Of a stretch of 64,000 nt of DNA, positions 17,799 through 26,834 are shown piece by piece. The DNA is taken from assembly GCA_011525385.1 (NCBI GenBank), contig WTGF01000072.1, forward strand, positions 1 to 64,000, in the 5' to 3' direction. Origin of the DNA: Chloroflexota bacterium. GTDB taxonomy: Bacteria > Chloroflexota > Anaerolineae > Aggregatilineales > Phototrophicaceae. Below the pieces are notes generated by a model. That model worked only from the letters and a program-made list of their open reading frames with translations. It was not told the origin of the DNA and searched no databases. Position numbers and translations under genes: made by a program. Numbering within the stretch: the stretch's first letter is position 1; each line of letters starts with the position of its first letter.

Positions 17799-19136
17799 AT
17801 GTTCGAATCGTTATCACAGAGACTGGATACGGCTTTCGAAGGCTTGCGCAAGGGTGGCACTGTCAAGGAAGCTGACGTCAAAGCCGCCATGCGAGAAGTC
17901 CGCATGGCTTTGCTGGAGGCGGACGTCGCCTTGCCGATCGTGAAGGATTTCATCAAGTCGGTGCGCGAGCGCGCCATCGGCGAGGAAGTCCACAAAGCGC
18001 TCAAGCCTAGCGAGCAGGTCGTCAAGATCATCCACGAAGAGCTGGTCGAAATGCTGGGCGAAGCGGGTCGTTTGAGCTACAGCGGCAGCGTCAAACCGCA
18101 TGTCATTATGCTTGTGGGCTTGCAAGGCTCCGGCAAAACGACTAACGCCGCGAAACTGGCGCTGCACTTGCGGGGGGAGGGGCGCAAACCATTCATGATC
18201 GCCGCGGACACTTACCGTCCGGCCGCGGTCGATCAGTTGGTGACGCTCGCCAAACAGATAAGCGTTCCTTATTATGAAGAAGGAACCAGCGACAAGCCCC
18301 CGGCCATTGTCAAGCGCGGAATCAAAAGGGCCAAGGAGAGCGGCGTCGACATCGTCATCATCGACACTGCCGGTCGTCTGCAGATCGACGACGCCTTGAT
18401 GGGTGAGCTTGAAGATATCAAGGGCATTGCGAGCCCTGCGGAGATACTCTTGGTCGCTGACGCCATGACCGGGCAGGAAGCGGTCAATATCGCGCGCGGC
18501 TTCAACGAGCGCCTGGGCATCACGGGTCTGGTTTTGACCAAGGTTGACGGCGACGCTCGTGGTGGAGCGGCGCTTTCGATGCGCGCGGTGACCGGTGTAC
18601 CCATCAAATACATGGGGACGGGAGAAAAAGTAAGCGCGGATACGCTGGAGTTATTCCATCCCGACCGCATCGCCCAAAGAATTCTCGGCATGGGCGATAT
18701 CATGTCGCTGATCGAGAAGACTGAATCCGTCTACGAGGAAGAAGAAGCGCTGCGTTTGCAGAGCAAGATCATCAAGAATGAGTTCACATTGCAGGACTTC
18801 CTCGACCAATTGCAGAAGATCCGGCGAATGGGTCCGCTGGGCAAAGTAATGGGCATGATACCTGGCATGTCCAAACTACAGATGCAAGCGGATTTTGACG
18901 ACCAGGATATCGAAAAACGCATCAGAAAAGTTGAAGCGATCATCAATTCGATGACGCCGAAGGAACGACAGCATCCGCGCATTCTCAAGGCCAGCCGCAA
19001 GCGCAGGATCGCCAGCGGCAGCGGCGTCGAGGTGCGGGATGTTAACGAATTGCTGAAGCAGTTTCGGCAAATGAGCAAACTTATGAATCAACTCAGCAGA
19101 GGAAAAGTCCCTCATATACCCGGCTTGAACTTGTAA
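17799..19136 (+). CDS. ffh: signal recognition particle protein Ffh (SRP54)
   Basis: A 445-aa GTPase that binds 4.5S RNA and signal peptides and targets nascent chains to the membrane. N domain about 1-90; G domain with the P-loop GLQGSGKTT (about 106-114), DTYRPAAVDQL, DTAGRL and TKVDGDARGG; Met-rich M domain from about 300 containing GKVMGMIPGM. An in-frame TTG precedes at 17796, but the ATG at 17799 with GCAGGA upstream is the better start. It heads the conserved block with rpsP, khpA and rimM. Confidence 0.97.
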   Translation: MFESLSQRLDTAFEGLRKGGTVKEADVKAAMREVRMALLEADVALPIVKDFIKSVRERAIGEEVHKALKPSEQVVKIIHEELVEMLGEAGRLSYSGSVKPHVIMLVGLQGSGKTTNAAKLALHLRGEGRKPFMIAADTYRPAAVDQLVTLAKQISVPYYEEGTSDKPPAIVKRGIKRAKESGVDIVIIDTAGRLQIDDALMGELEDIKGIASPAEILLVADAMTGQEAVNIARGFNERLGITGLVLTKVDGDARGGAALSMRAVTGVPIKYMGTGEKVSADTLELFHPDRIAQRILGMGDIMSLIEKTESVYEEEEALRLQSKIIKNEFTLQDFLDQLQKIRRMGPLGKVMGMIPGMSKLQMQADFDDQDIEKRIRKVEAIINSMTPKERQHPRILKASRKRRIASGSGVEVRDVNELLKQFRQMSKLMNQLSRGKVPHIPGLNL

Positions 19137-19159
19137 GCCGGTCGACAGGAGAATATCAA

Positions 19160-19582
19160 ATGGTAAGGATTCGCTTGCGCCGCCAAGGCCTAAAACGGCA
19201 ACCTACGTATCGTATTGTCGTTACGGACCAGCGCAAGGCGCGCAACGGCAGTTATCTGGAAAACATTGGCTACTATAACCCGCGAACACGCCCAGCCACC
19301 GAGGTTATCGCCGAAGATCGCGCGCTTTATTGGCTCAGTGTCGGCGCTCAGCCGAGCGATGCTGTTCGCCGTCTGCTGGATCATACCGGTACCTGGGAAC
19401 GCTTCCAGCGCTTGCGGGGCGGCGAGTCCATGGAAGATCTTGTGAAAGAAGCGGAAAGCGCGCAAAGCGAGTTGCCCAGCCCGAAAACGAATTACCCGGC
19501 GCCCGGCGATGGCGAAAGCAAGATCAAGGCGCGTGAAGCCGCTCGACTCGCCAGTGAAGAGACCGCGGGCGAAGACAGCTAA
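19160..19582 (+). CDS. rpsP: 30S ribosomal protein S16 with long C-terminal extension
   Basis: The first 80 or so residues are a typical S16 (MVRIRLRRQGLKRQPTYRIV opening, then NIGYYNPRT and VGAQPSDAVRRLL). The protein has 140 aa, against about 80-90 in most bacteria; the extra 50-60 residues are charged and Ala/Glu/Ser-rich without a fold I recognise. AGGAGA lies just upstream. The stop overlaps the start of khpA by one base (TAATG). Confidence 0.95.
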   Translation: MVRIRLRRQGLKRQPTYRIVVTDQRKARNGSYLENIGYYNPRTRPATEVIAEDRALYWLSVGAQPSDAVRRLLDHTGTWERFQRLRGGESMEDLVKEAESAQSELPSPKTNYPAPGDGESKIKAREAARLASEETAGEDS

Positions 19583-19854
19583 TGTCAGCAGACCGATCCA
19601 GAATGATCGAAGAAGATCTTGTCCAATACATCGCGGAAAACCTCGTCAACAATCCTGAACAAGTCAAATTGTCGCGGCGGGACAGCGGGCGCACTGTCGT
19701 CCTGGAGCTATCCGTGGCCTCGGACGATATGGGCCGCGTGATCGGGCGCAGCGGCCGAGTAGCCAACTCGATACGCGCGCTATTGCGCGCCTTGCCGAGC
19801 CAGGAAGAAGGACGCGACCGGCGCAGACGTCGGGTTATCCTTGAAATCGAATAA
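19582..19854 (+). CDS. khpA: KH domain RNA-binding protein KhpA
   Basis: A 90-aa single KH-domain protein, the usual neighbour of rpsP. The GRVIGRSGRVANSIRALLRA stretch (about 50-69) carries the GxxG RNA-binding loop. In other bacteria KhpA pairs with KhpB/Jag and affects cell size and RNA stability. Start overlaps the rpsP stop, and the 3' end overlaps the predicted rimM start. Confidence 0.93.
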   Translation: MSADRSRMIEEDLVQYIAENLVNNPEQVKLSRRDSGRTVVLELSVASDDMGRVIGRSGRVANSIRALLRALPSQEEGRDRRRRRVILEIE

Positions 19855-20488
19855 GCCAACCCAGAGCCGCTCGGCGGCAGCGAAAAAGTCTGCCCCGCCC
19901 GCGCAGAACTGCGAGCCGTCCAGTTGCTTGAGCGACGCGGTTGACATAAACAGCATCAAGCCCGCCAGCCCGCAATATCTTGTCGTTGGCGAGATACTGC
20001 GCCCCCACGGTGTGCGCGGCGAGGTACGGATGCGCGTCCTCACCGACTATCCCGATCATTTGGCAAGTTTGAAATCGGTATACATCGGCAAATCCGCCGA
20101 CGATAGAAATCTCACTGAGGTCGAGTTGCAAAAGGTCCGCTTCCACAAAGCGTACGCCCTGCTTACGCTTGACGGATACCACAGCCGCGATGAGGCCGAT
20201 CGGCTACGGGGCAAAATGGTTCTAATATCGATGAAGGACGCGATTCCGCTGGAGCCTGGCGAGTACTATCTTTTTCAACTTGTCGGCATGTTGGTGAGGG
20301 ATCGCGAGCGAACGATAGGCGTCGTGAAGGAAGTCTTGCAGACCGGCGCCAATGACGTCTATGTAGTGCAAAGCGAAGTTTACGGTAACGTCCTTTTGCC
20401 GGCGCATCAGGAAACGATCCAATCTATCGACTTCGAAAAAGAAGTCATCACCATGGTCTTGCCCGACGGATTGTTGGCTGACGAATAG
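19841..20488 (+). CDS. rimM: ribosome maturation factor RimM
   Basis: A 215-aa factor that binds S19 and helps 16S rRNA processing. The family core begins at YLVVGEILRPHGVRGEVRMR (about residue 45) and the PRC-barrel half starts near EPGEYYLFQLVGM (about 137). The TTG start at 19841 gives a 44-residue N-terminal extension and a 14-bp overlap with khpA; another TTG at 19928 would remove most of it. The extension contains a palindromic 19-mer repeated in an intergenic region (50287-50305). trmD, which usually follows rimM, is absent; dprA comes next instead. Confidence 0.93.
   Translation: MKSNKPTQSRSAAAKKSAPPAQNCEPSSCLSDAVDINSIKPASPQYLVVGEILRPHGVRGEVRMRVLTDYPDHLASLKSVYIGKSADDRNLTEVELQKVRFHKAYALLTLDGYHSRDEADRLRGKMVLISMKDAIPLEPGEYYLFQLVGMLVRDRERTIGVVKEVLQTGANDVYVVQSEVYGNVLLPAHQETIQSIDFEKEVITMVLPDGLLADE
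19865..19883. repeat. 19-bp palindromic repeat inside the rimM extension
   Basis: AGCCGCTCGGCGGCAGCGA here matches 50287-50305 exactly, and its first 15 bases match 1388-1402 in the end of the ctpA-like gene. Confidence 0.55.
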
Positions 20489-20503
20489 AATGCCATTCCT
20501 AAC

Positions 20504-20533
20504 TTGACAAAAAAAATTGCTTGCTGATATGCT
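20504..20533 (+). promoter_or_regulatory. predicted dprA promoter
   Basis: TTGACA (20504-20509), an 18-base spacer and TATGCT (20528-20533). The predicted transcript start near 20540 would exclude the in-frame TTG (20517) and ATG (20529) starts and leave the ATG at 20565. Confidence 0.5.
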
Positions 20534-20564
20534 GTTGGCGCCGACGAAACAGCAACGGTCCCTC

Positions 20565-21659
20565 ATGCAAGAAATCGAAGAACAGCAATACTGGTTGGGT
20601 TTGCACCTGATCCCTCAGTTTGGCAACGCGAAGCTCGCGATGTTACTGGCTCGTATGCCCTCCGCGGCCGAGCTTTGGCAGGAACCTGATGACCGCCTGC
20701 TGCGCCTGGACTTGCCGCAGAAATTGTTGCGCCAGTTTATCGCTGGGCGCCAAGCGATCGACCTGCCACGCGAGTTGGACAAAGTTTGGGAATGCGGCGC
20801 GCATATTGTCAGTTTCGATGATCCGGCCTATCCGCCCCTCTTGCGCGAGATCACTGATCGTCCGCTCGTTTTGTACGTGCGGGGAAAGCTCGCCGAAGCG
20901 GATGACAAAGCGATCGCGATTGTAGGCACGCGGAAGCCGAGCAAATACGGATGGGATGCGGCGCGAACAATTTCTGAGAACTTGGCGCAACATAATGTCA
21001 CGATCGTATCCGGCTTGGCTCATGGAATTGACACCGCCGCGCACCGCGGCGCTCTGGACGCAGGGCGCACCATCGCAGTTATGGCCACGGGAATTGATCG
21101 TGTTTATCCCGTCGAAAATACCGAGTTGGCGGAGCAAATCAGGTCTAAGGGAGCCCTTATCACAGAGATGCCAATCGGCACGGCGCCGCTTGGCAAGAAT
21201 TTTCCCCGGCGCAACCGCATCATCAGCGGCATGTCCCTCGGCGTTCTGGTCGCGGAAGCGCCGGAAAAGAGTGGCGCGATGAACACGGTCAGCCATGCCA
21301 TTGACCAGGGCCGGGATGTCTTTGCGGTGCCGCATAATGTCTTCAGCAAGACGGGACGCGGATCCAACGCCTTGATTCAAGATGGCGCCAAGCTGGTGAT
21401 GCGCGTCAGCGACGTGCTCCAAGAGTTGAACATGACCCACTTGCATAGTCAGGCGCGGATTGAAACCGAGCGAGTTCATCCGGAAAACGATACGGAATCC
21501 TTGATAATGCGGCAGCTTGGCGCTGATCCCATCCATATAGACGTCATCGTGCGCCAGACCAATTTATCAACCGCTACGGTCTCCAGCTCACTAACAATGC
21601 TGGAGTTAAAGGGGCTTGCGGAGACAGCGGGTCCTATGCAATACTGCCGTGCGCGCTAG
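20565..21659 (+). CDS. dprA: DNA processing protein DprA
   Basis: A Rossmann-fold single-strand DNA-binding protein that loads RecA during natural transformation. The N-terminal helical region (from QYWLGLHLIPQFGNAKLAML) is followed by AIVGTRKPSKYGW and SGLAHGIDTAAHRGAL, the family signature, and FPRRNRIISGMSLG; a DprA winged-helix-like C terminus covers the last 60 or so residues. Total is 364 aa from ATG 20565. Upstream in-frame starts at 20517 and 20529 add 12-16 residues with no family match and lie inside the predicted promoter. It follows rimM in place of trmD. Confidence 0.93.
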   Translation: MQEIEEQQYWLGLHLIPQFGNAKLAMLLARMPSAAELWQEPDDRLLRLDLPQKLLRQFIAGRQAIDLPRELDKVWECGAHIVSFDDPAYPPLLREITDRPLVLYVRGKLAEADDKAIAIVGTRKPSKYGWDAARTISENLAQHNVTIVSGLAHGIDTAAHRGALDAGRTIAVMATGIDRVYPVENTELAEQIRSKGALITEMPIGTAPLGKNFPRRNRIISGMSLGVLVAEAPEKSGAMNTVSHAIDQGRDVFAVPHNVFSKTGRGSNALIQDGAKLVMRVSDVLQELNMTHLHSQARIETERVHPENDTESLIMRQLGADPIHIDVIVRQTNLSTATVSSSLTMLELKGLAETAGPMQYCRAR

Positions 21660-21683
21660 CCCAGATAAGGAAAGCAGGTCTTT

Positions 21684-22769
21684 GTGGAGAACTTTTACGC
21701 GCTAATCGCCGCCGGGGGACATGGCACGCGCCTTTGGCCAATGAGTCGCGCGAAAGTGCCGAAACAGATGCTGCCTCTCATCGAAGATCACTCCATGTTT
21801 CGGACCAGCGTCGAGCGGATCTCCGGTCTGTTTGCGCCTGAAGACATATTTGTCGTTACCGGCCAGGATTACGCCGAGGAATTGCGGGGGGAAGTTGCCC
21901 ATATTCCGGCTGCGAATTTCATTATCGAACCTTATGCGAAGAACACCGCGCCTGCGCTTGCCCTGGCTTTGGCAATCATAGAAGCGCGCGATCCAGAGGC
22001 AATTGTCACGATCTTGACGGCCGACCATCACATTGCCGATTCCGACAAGTTCCGCCGCGTCTTGGGGGCAGCCAGGCGGATCGCCCAAGACGGTAGAATT
22101 GTTACATTGGGAATCACACCCACCCATCCGGCAACCGGTTACGGCTACATACAGCAAGGTCCGCCCATCACGGAAGTTGATGACTTCACGGTCTATCAAT
22201 CGAAGCGCTTCACCGAAAAACCGGATATCGTGCGCGCGACGCAATTTCTTGCTTCGGGACAATACAGTTGGAATTCCGGCATGTTTATTTGGAAGGTCAG
22301 CAGCGCCATGCGCGCTTTTGAACAGTTCCAGCCAGCCATTTACGCGATGTGCACTTATCTTCAGTCAGCTTTTAGCGCGCCGGACTACCAACAGAAGCTG
22401 GAAGGCATTTGGGATACCATGCCCAAGCTGTCCATAGATGTGGCGATTATGGAAAAAGCCGAGAATATAGCCGTGATTCCCGTCGACATCGGTTGGAGCG
22501 ATATTGGCAGTTGGTCGTCCCTGTATCATATATTGCCGCAGGACAGTTTTGGCAACTGTATCAAGGGCGATGCAACCGACAATCGCGTGATCCTCGATAC
22601 ACGCGATACCTTGGTTTACAGCGACCGGCTGACGGTGGCTATCGGCGTCGAAGACATTGTCGTTGTCGATACTGACGATGTGCTGTTGATCTGCCATAAG
22701 GATCGCACACAGGACGTAAAGCAAGTCGTGGACTATCTGAAAGAAAACGGCAGCGAAGAGTACCTTTAA
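21684..22769 (+). CDS. mannose-1-phosphate guanylyltransferase
   Basis: A 361-aa nucleotidyltransferase making GDP-mannose from GTP and mannose-1-phosphate. The N-terminal ALIAAGGHGTRLWPMSR signature (about 5-21) binds the nucleotide; EPYAKNTAPALALAL (about 75-89) and FTEKPD with WNSGMF (about 177-205) are also diagnostic. It has only the transferase domain and not the C-terminal isomerase cupin of bifunctional enzymes. Start is GTG at 21684 with AAGGAAAGCAGG upstream. The product would feed glycan synthesis; glycosyltransferases lie at the other end of the window, but no direct link is shown. Confidence 0.93.
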   Translation: MENFYALIAAGGHGTRLWPMSRAKVPKQMLPLIEDHSMFRTSVERISGLFAPEDIFVVTGQDYAEELRGEVAHIPAANFIIEPYAKNTAPALALALAIIEARDPEAIVTILTADHHIADSDKFRRVLGAARRIAQDGRIVTLGITPTHPATGYGYIQQGPPITEVDDFTVYQSKRFTEKPDIVRATQFLASGQYSWNSGMFIWKVSSAMRAFEQFQPAIYAMCTYLQSAFSAPDYQQKLEGIWDTMPKLSIDVAIMEKAENIAVIPVDIGWSDIGSWSSLYHILPQDSFGNCIKGDATDNRVILDTRDTLVYSDRLTVAIGVEDIVVVDTDDVLLICHKDRTQDVKQVVDYLKENGSEEYL

Positions 22770-22807
22770 CATGGTCTAAAGTCTGTGCAACCATTGAAGG
22801 AATTGAC

Positions 22808-25165
22808 ATGAGCGAGGACAGGGTTCAAAGTTTCCAGGCATACTGCGTCAAATGCAGAACCAAGCGCGACTTGCGGGATCCAGAAGCTGTTTACACCAGA
22901 ACAGGTACACCCGGCAGCAAGGGGTCTTGCCCGGTATGCGGCACTACACTCTTTAGAATGGGTCAAACGGAGGCCCATGCCCATGTTCCCAAGCCGGAAA
23001 AACTTGATAAACCGGCCAGGAAGGCAAAGCCGAAGTCCAGAAAATCTTCGAAATCGCGCAAGAAGTCGTCTCGCAATCGTATCGGCAAACTGGTCATTGT
23101 AGAGTCTCCCGCAAAAGCCCGAAGCATAGGCGGCTTTCTGGGCAAGGGTTACACGGTCATGTCTTCCAAGGGGCATGTTCGGGATCTGCTCAAATCCCAG
23201 CTTTCCGTGGAGATCGAGAAGGAATTCGAGCCGAAGTACCGTGTGCCCAACGACAAGCGTGACATCGTCAAAGAGTTGAAACAAGCCGCCAAGGATGCGG
23301 AGGAGATCTTTTTGGCGACGGACCCCGACCGCGAAGGCGAAGCCATCGCCTGGCACCTGGTCGCAGCGGCGGATATGCCAAGCGCCGGGGTAAAGCGAGT
23401 CGTGTTCCATGAGATTACCGACAGCGCCGTCGCTGACGCCTTTGCTCATCCGCGCGATATCAATATGGATCTGGTCAATGCCCAGCAGGCTCGCCGTATA
23501 TTGGATCGGCTGGTTGGGTATAACATCACCGAATTGCTTTGGGACAAAGTGCGCAATCGATTGTCGGCCGGTCGCGTGCAAAGTATCGCGCTTCGTCTGG
23601 TCGTTGAGCGCGAGAAGGAGATACAAGCCTTTGTAGCAACTGAATACTGGACGGTCGACGCCTTATTGTCCAAGCGCAATCCCAATGGCAAGCAGGACGG
23701 ATTCGAGGCGCGCTTGCTCAAAGTCGATGGTGAAGATCCGGTATTTGATAGCGAAGCCGCGGTGCGCCCGCACCTGGAAGTGCTGGAAAAGAGCTTGTAC
23801 AGAGTCGAGGACGTCAGACGCGGGACCCGCCAGCGGAAGCCTCAGGCGCCTTTCACAACCAGTACCCTGCAACAAGAAGCTTCCCGCAGGTTGAATTACA
23901 GCGCCCGGCGGACTATGCAACTCGCCCAACAGCTATACGAGGGCATCGCGATAGGTCAAGGCAGTCCCGTTGGTCTAATAACCTATATGCGTACTGACAG
24001 CGTGCAAGTCTCGCAACAAGCGCAAAGCGAAGCCCGCAACTACATTCACAAGCGCTTTGGCAAAAACTATGCACCCAAGCAAGCCCCCAAATACAAGACA
24101 AGATCGCGAGGCGCGCAGGAGGCTCATGAGGCCGTGCGCCCTACCAGCGTCGCGCGAACGCCAGCCGAGATGCGACCGCATCTCGGCAAGGATCAGTATC
24201 GGATGTACCAACTGATTTGGGAGCGCTTCGTCGCCAGTCAAATGTCCCCTGCTGTTTATGACACCATTCGACTCGATATCAAAGCGGGGCTGCAGGCGGA
24301 TAATCTGCGTTACCTTTTCCGCGCGTCAGGACGTACATTGAAGTTCGCAGGTTTTCTTGCGCTGCATAAAGATACCCGCGATGACGAGAGCCGAAGGGCG
24401 GAATCCGAGCGGCAAGTATTCCCGGAGTTGCGAAAGAATGAATGGCTGGACCTGCGACGCCTTTCTCCCGAACAGCATTTTACCCAGCCTCCCCCGCGCT
24501 ACACCGAAGCCACACTGATCCAAAAACTGGAGGAATACGGCATTGGTCGACCGAGCACCTATGCGCCGACCGTGACCATAATCCAGAGTCGGGACTATGT
24601 CAACAAAGAAGAAAAGCGCCTTGTGCCCACAGAGACCGGCACTGTGGTCAGCGATCTCTTGTCGGAATACTTCAGCGAAGAAATGGACTACTCTTTCACG
24701 GCCAAAATGGAAGATCACCTCGACGACATTTCGGAAGGCAAGTCCGACTGGCGCCCCATGCTCGGGGATTTTTATGTTCCCTTCGAGCAGCGGCTGGTGA
24801 ATGCCCGCGCCAATATGCCCAAGCAGATCCAGCAAGAGCTTGTCGGGCGCAATTGCCCCAAGTGCGAAAGCGGTGATTTGGTTATCAAGTACGGGCGCTG
24901 GGGCAAGTTCATCGGATGCTCCAATTATCCAGAGTGCCGTCACACCGAACAATTCCTGGAACGCACGGGTTTGCTCTGCCCTGAATGCGGGATAGCGCAA
25001 AGCGGGGAACTGGTTGAACGACGCGCCAAAAAGGGAAGACGACGCCTGTTCTATGGTTGCAGCCGCTTTCCCGATTGCGAGTATTCGACTTGGAATCTGC
25101 CCAAGAATCTGGACAAGGTACCAGCGGGCGCCGCGGAACCCGGCCAACGGGAACGCAGCGCCTGA
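22808..25165 (+). CDS. topA: DNA topoisomerase I with N-terminal DUF5679 zinc ribbon
   Basis: A 785-aa type IA topoisomerase relaxing negative supercoils. Residues about 8-52 form a small zinc ribbon (Cys13/Cys16 and Cys41/Cys44) resembling DUF5679, and a Lys/Ser-rich linker (about 60-92) leads to the toprim domain (KLVIVESPAKARSIGGFLG, about 94). The catalytic Tyr is Tyr393 in ITYMRTDSV. Two C-terminal zinc fingers (CPKC...CSNYPEC and CPEC...CSRFPDC) close the protein. The N-terminal ribbon in a standard topA is unusual; its role, perhaps DNA or RNA polymerase contact, is not known. A 142-bp gap with a promoter separates it from the next gene. Confidence 0.96.
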   Translation: MSEDRVQSFQAYCVKCRTKRDLRDPEAVYTRTGTPGSKGSCPVCGTTLFRMGQTEAHAHVPKPEKLDKPARKAKPKSRKSSKSRKKSSRNRIGKLVIVESPAKARSIGGFLGKGYTVMSSKGHVRDLLKSQLSVEIEKEFEPKYRVPNDKRDIVKELKQAAKDAEEIFLATDPDREGEAIAWHLVAAADMPSAGVKRVVFHEITDSAVADAFAHPRDINMDLVNAQQARRILDRLVGYNITELLWDKVRNRLSAGRVQSIALRLVVEREKEIQAFVATEYWTVDALLSKRNPNGKQDGFEARLLKVDGEDPVFDSEAAVRPHLEVLEKSLYRVEDVRRGTRQRKPQAPFTTSTLQQEASRRLNYSARRTMQLAQQLYEGIAIGQGSPVGLITYMRTDSVQVSQQAQSEARNYIHKRFGKNYAPKQAPKYKTRSRGAQEAHEAVRPTSVARTPAEMRPHLGKDQYRMYQLIWERFVASQMSPAVYDTIRLDIKAGLQADNLRYLFRASGRTLKFAGFLALHKDTRDDESRRAESERQVFPELRKNEWLDLRRLSPEQHFTQPPPRYTEATLIQKLEEYGIGRPSTYAPTVTIIQSRDYVNKEEKRLVPTETGTVVSDLLSEYFSEEMDYSFTAKMEDHLDDISEGKSDWRPMLGDFYVPFEQRLVNARANMPKQIQQELVGRNCPKCESGDLVIKYGRWGKFIGCSNYPECRHTEQFLERTGLLCPECGIAQSGELVERRAKKGRRRLFYGCSRFPDCEYSTWNLPKNLDKVPAGAAEPGQRERSA

Positions 25166-25185
25166 TAATAAAGGCGCTACGCGCT

Positions 25186-25214
25186 TTGCATTAAATCTCA
25201 ACCCTCTGTATACT
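25186..25214 (+). promoter_or_regulatory. predicted promoter of the 25314 gene
   Basis: TTGCAT (25186-25191), 17-base spacer and TATACT (25209-25214), leading to a transcript start near 25221 and a leader of about 93 bases before the ATG at 25314. Confidence 0.55.
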
Positions 25215-25313
25215 GAATATCAGAATAAAGAATGAGGCGAGTTTTGGCTGTTTTCGTCTTGTTTTTGCGTTTTGTCTTGGTTTGCCCGGTGTCGACTTGA
25301 AGGGTCGGATAAT

Positions 25314-26768
25314 ATGAGTTTTCAAGATCGTAATTCGAATGAATCTCAATCAGTAGACAATGAAGGCTTTTCCAAGGGATCGCCTTCGGCTGCTGACGGC
25401 GGGGGCTTCTCGGGAAGCCTGCGGAGCAATGTCTCCGGTGTTTTCGGCAATAGCAGGTTCAGTGACTCCGCGCCTAAACGCAGCACTATCGCGACCATCT
25501 TGATTGGCATGTTACTGGGAATGGCCGCCGCCTACGTCGTGTTCCCAACGGAGATTACCGGAGCCGCGCCGCGGCATATGAGCCAGGGCGCGATCGACCA
25601 ATGGGTGCGGATGGTGGCGGTCGGGCACTCCCAGGAAATCCATTACGATGACGCGAATGCGCTTATCGCTCTGGAAAAGATACCGAACCCGCAATCGGTT
25701 GTCGCGCGCCTGGGGCGCAACACAAACATAAATGCAAGTGAACGCGAGGCTATTTCCTCATTAGAAGACATTGATGGATTCAACAATCTAACTGGCGCCA
25801 TCGCGCCCGCGGATCCGGGATTGATTGCCAGCAGCCTGCAGATTGTTCTGGCCTTGGCCGCTGTCGCGATTGCCGCGCCAGTGCTAGTGGTTGCTTGGCG
25901 AAGCGTCGTTCCCGGCGGCTCGAGTGATTCATCCAGCGAGCGCCGCGCCGCGCGCAACGCCCCAGGATCGGCGGCTCAAGTTGTCCCGCGCGTCCGTACT
26001 ACGCCCCAGGCTTCGCCATCGGCGACGCCCCCTCCGCAGTGGCCTGAAGAAGAGACAGAAAAAAGCGGTGTTCTTCATCCGCAATTCGGCGTGCCGGTTT
26101 TGCATACCGTCTCCAACTATGTTAAGGGCCAGAACTACGATGAATCCTTTGCTATAGAGCTCGGTCCGGAACAGGGCAATCAGTTCCTGGGCGAGTGCGG
26201 AATCTCGACGGCTACCAGGGTTGGCAACGAATTGCAGGCCATCGAGTTCTGGGGATTCGATATGTCATCGCAGGAGACACTCACCAAGGTGTTCGCCGCG
26301 CCCGCCGCCATCAGCGATCCTGCTTTGATCGCAGCCGTCGGCAACCGTGTCAAGGATCCGGCTGCTGACATTGTTGCGGCGACTTTGGGGGCCATACTCG
26401 TCGTCGATACCTATTCGATTCAGTTGCAGGCCGAGATTAAAAGCGTCGTCTGCAACTATGGCGGCGGCGCGCCCAATAGCGGCATCGAAACTTTGCAGTT
26501 GGAAATCCTGGCTTGGCAGAAGCAAGGTCAGCAAGTCGGCAATCCCGCGACCAGCGCGCCCGCGGCAGCCGAGAATCCTTTCATTGATTACTCGAATATG
26601 GAATACGCGTCGTCAGAGCAGGTGCCATCGACGGTTCCACCCCCTCCCGCCGCCGGGCAATTTGATCCTGCCAAGCCAGGTTCTAGACAGGCCGCGCCAG
26701 GTCAACGTCCGGAAGACGAAGAAGACGATCCCTTCGGCGGTACTGGCAACTTCATGCCCTACTCGTGA
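25314..26768 (+). CDS. hypothetical protein with two transmembrane segments and proline-rich regions
   Basis: A 484-aa protein I do not recognise. The Ser/Gly-rich N-terminal 55 residues are probably disordered. Transmembrane segments are at about 59-77 and 170-195, with a roughly 90-residue domain between. After TM2 a Ser/Arg/Pro-rich linker (about 200-265) leads to an apparently folded C-terminal domain (about 266-415), then a low-complexity Pro/Ala tail. The ATG at 25314 has GAAGGG upstream and is preferred over the in-frame start at 25272. It ends 66 bp from the convergent greA. Confidence 0.7.
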   Translation: MSFQDRNSNESQSVDNEGFSKGSPSAADGGGFSGSLRSNVSGVFGNSRFSDSAPKRSTIATILIGMLLGMAAAYVVFPTEITGAAPRHMSQGAIDQWVRMVAVGHSQEIHYDDANALIALEKIPNPQSVVARLGRNTNINASEREAISSLEDIDGFNNLTGAIAPADPGLIASSLQIVLALAAVAIAAPVLVVAWRSVVPGGSSDSSSERRAARNAPGSAAQVVPRVRTTPQASPSATPPPQWPEEETEKSGVLHPQFGVPVLHTVSNYVKGQNYDESFAIELGPEQGNQFLGECGISTATRVGNELQAIEFWGFDMSSQETLTKVFAAPAAISDPALIAAVGNRVKDPAADIVAATLGAILVVDTYSIQLQAEIKSVVCNYGGGAPNSGIETLQLEILAWQKQGQQVGNPATSAPAAAENPFIDYSNMEYASSEQVPSTVPPPPAAGQFDPAKPGSRQAAPGQRPEDEEDDPFGGTGNFMPYS

Positions 26769-26834
26769 TTGTCAGGTAAGGCGCGGGATACCGACTCGTC
26801 GTTGTCGCGATTTGATGAGCGGCACGAGCGCCAT

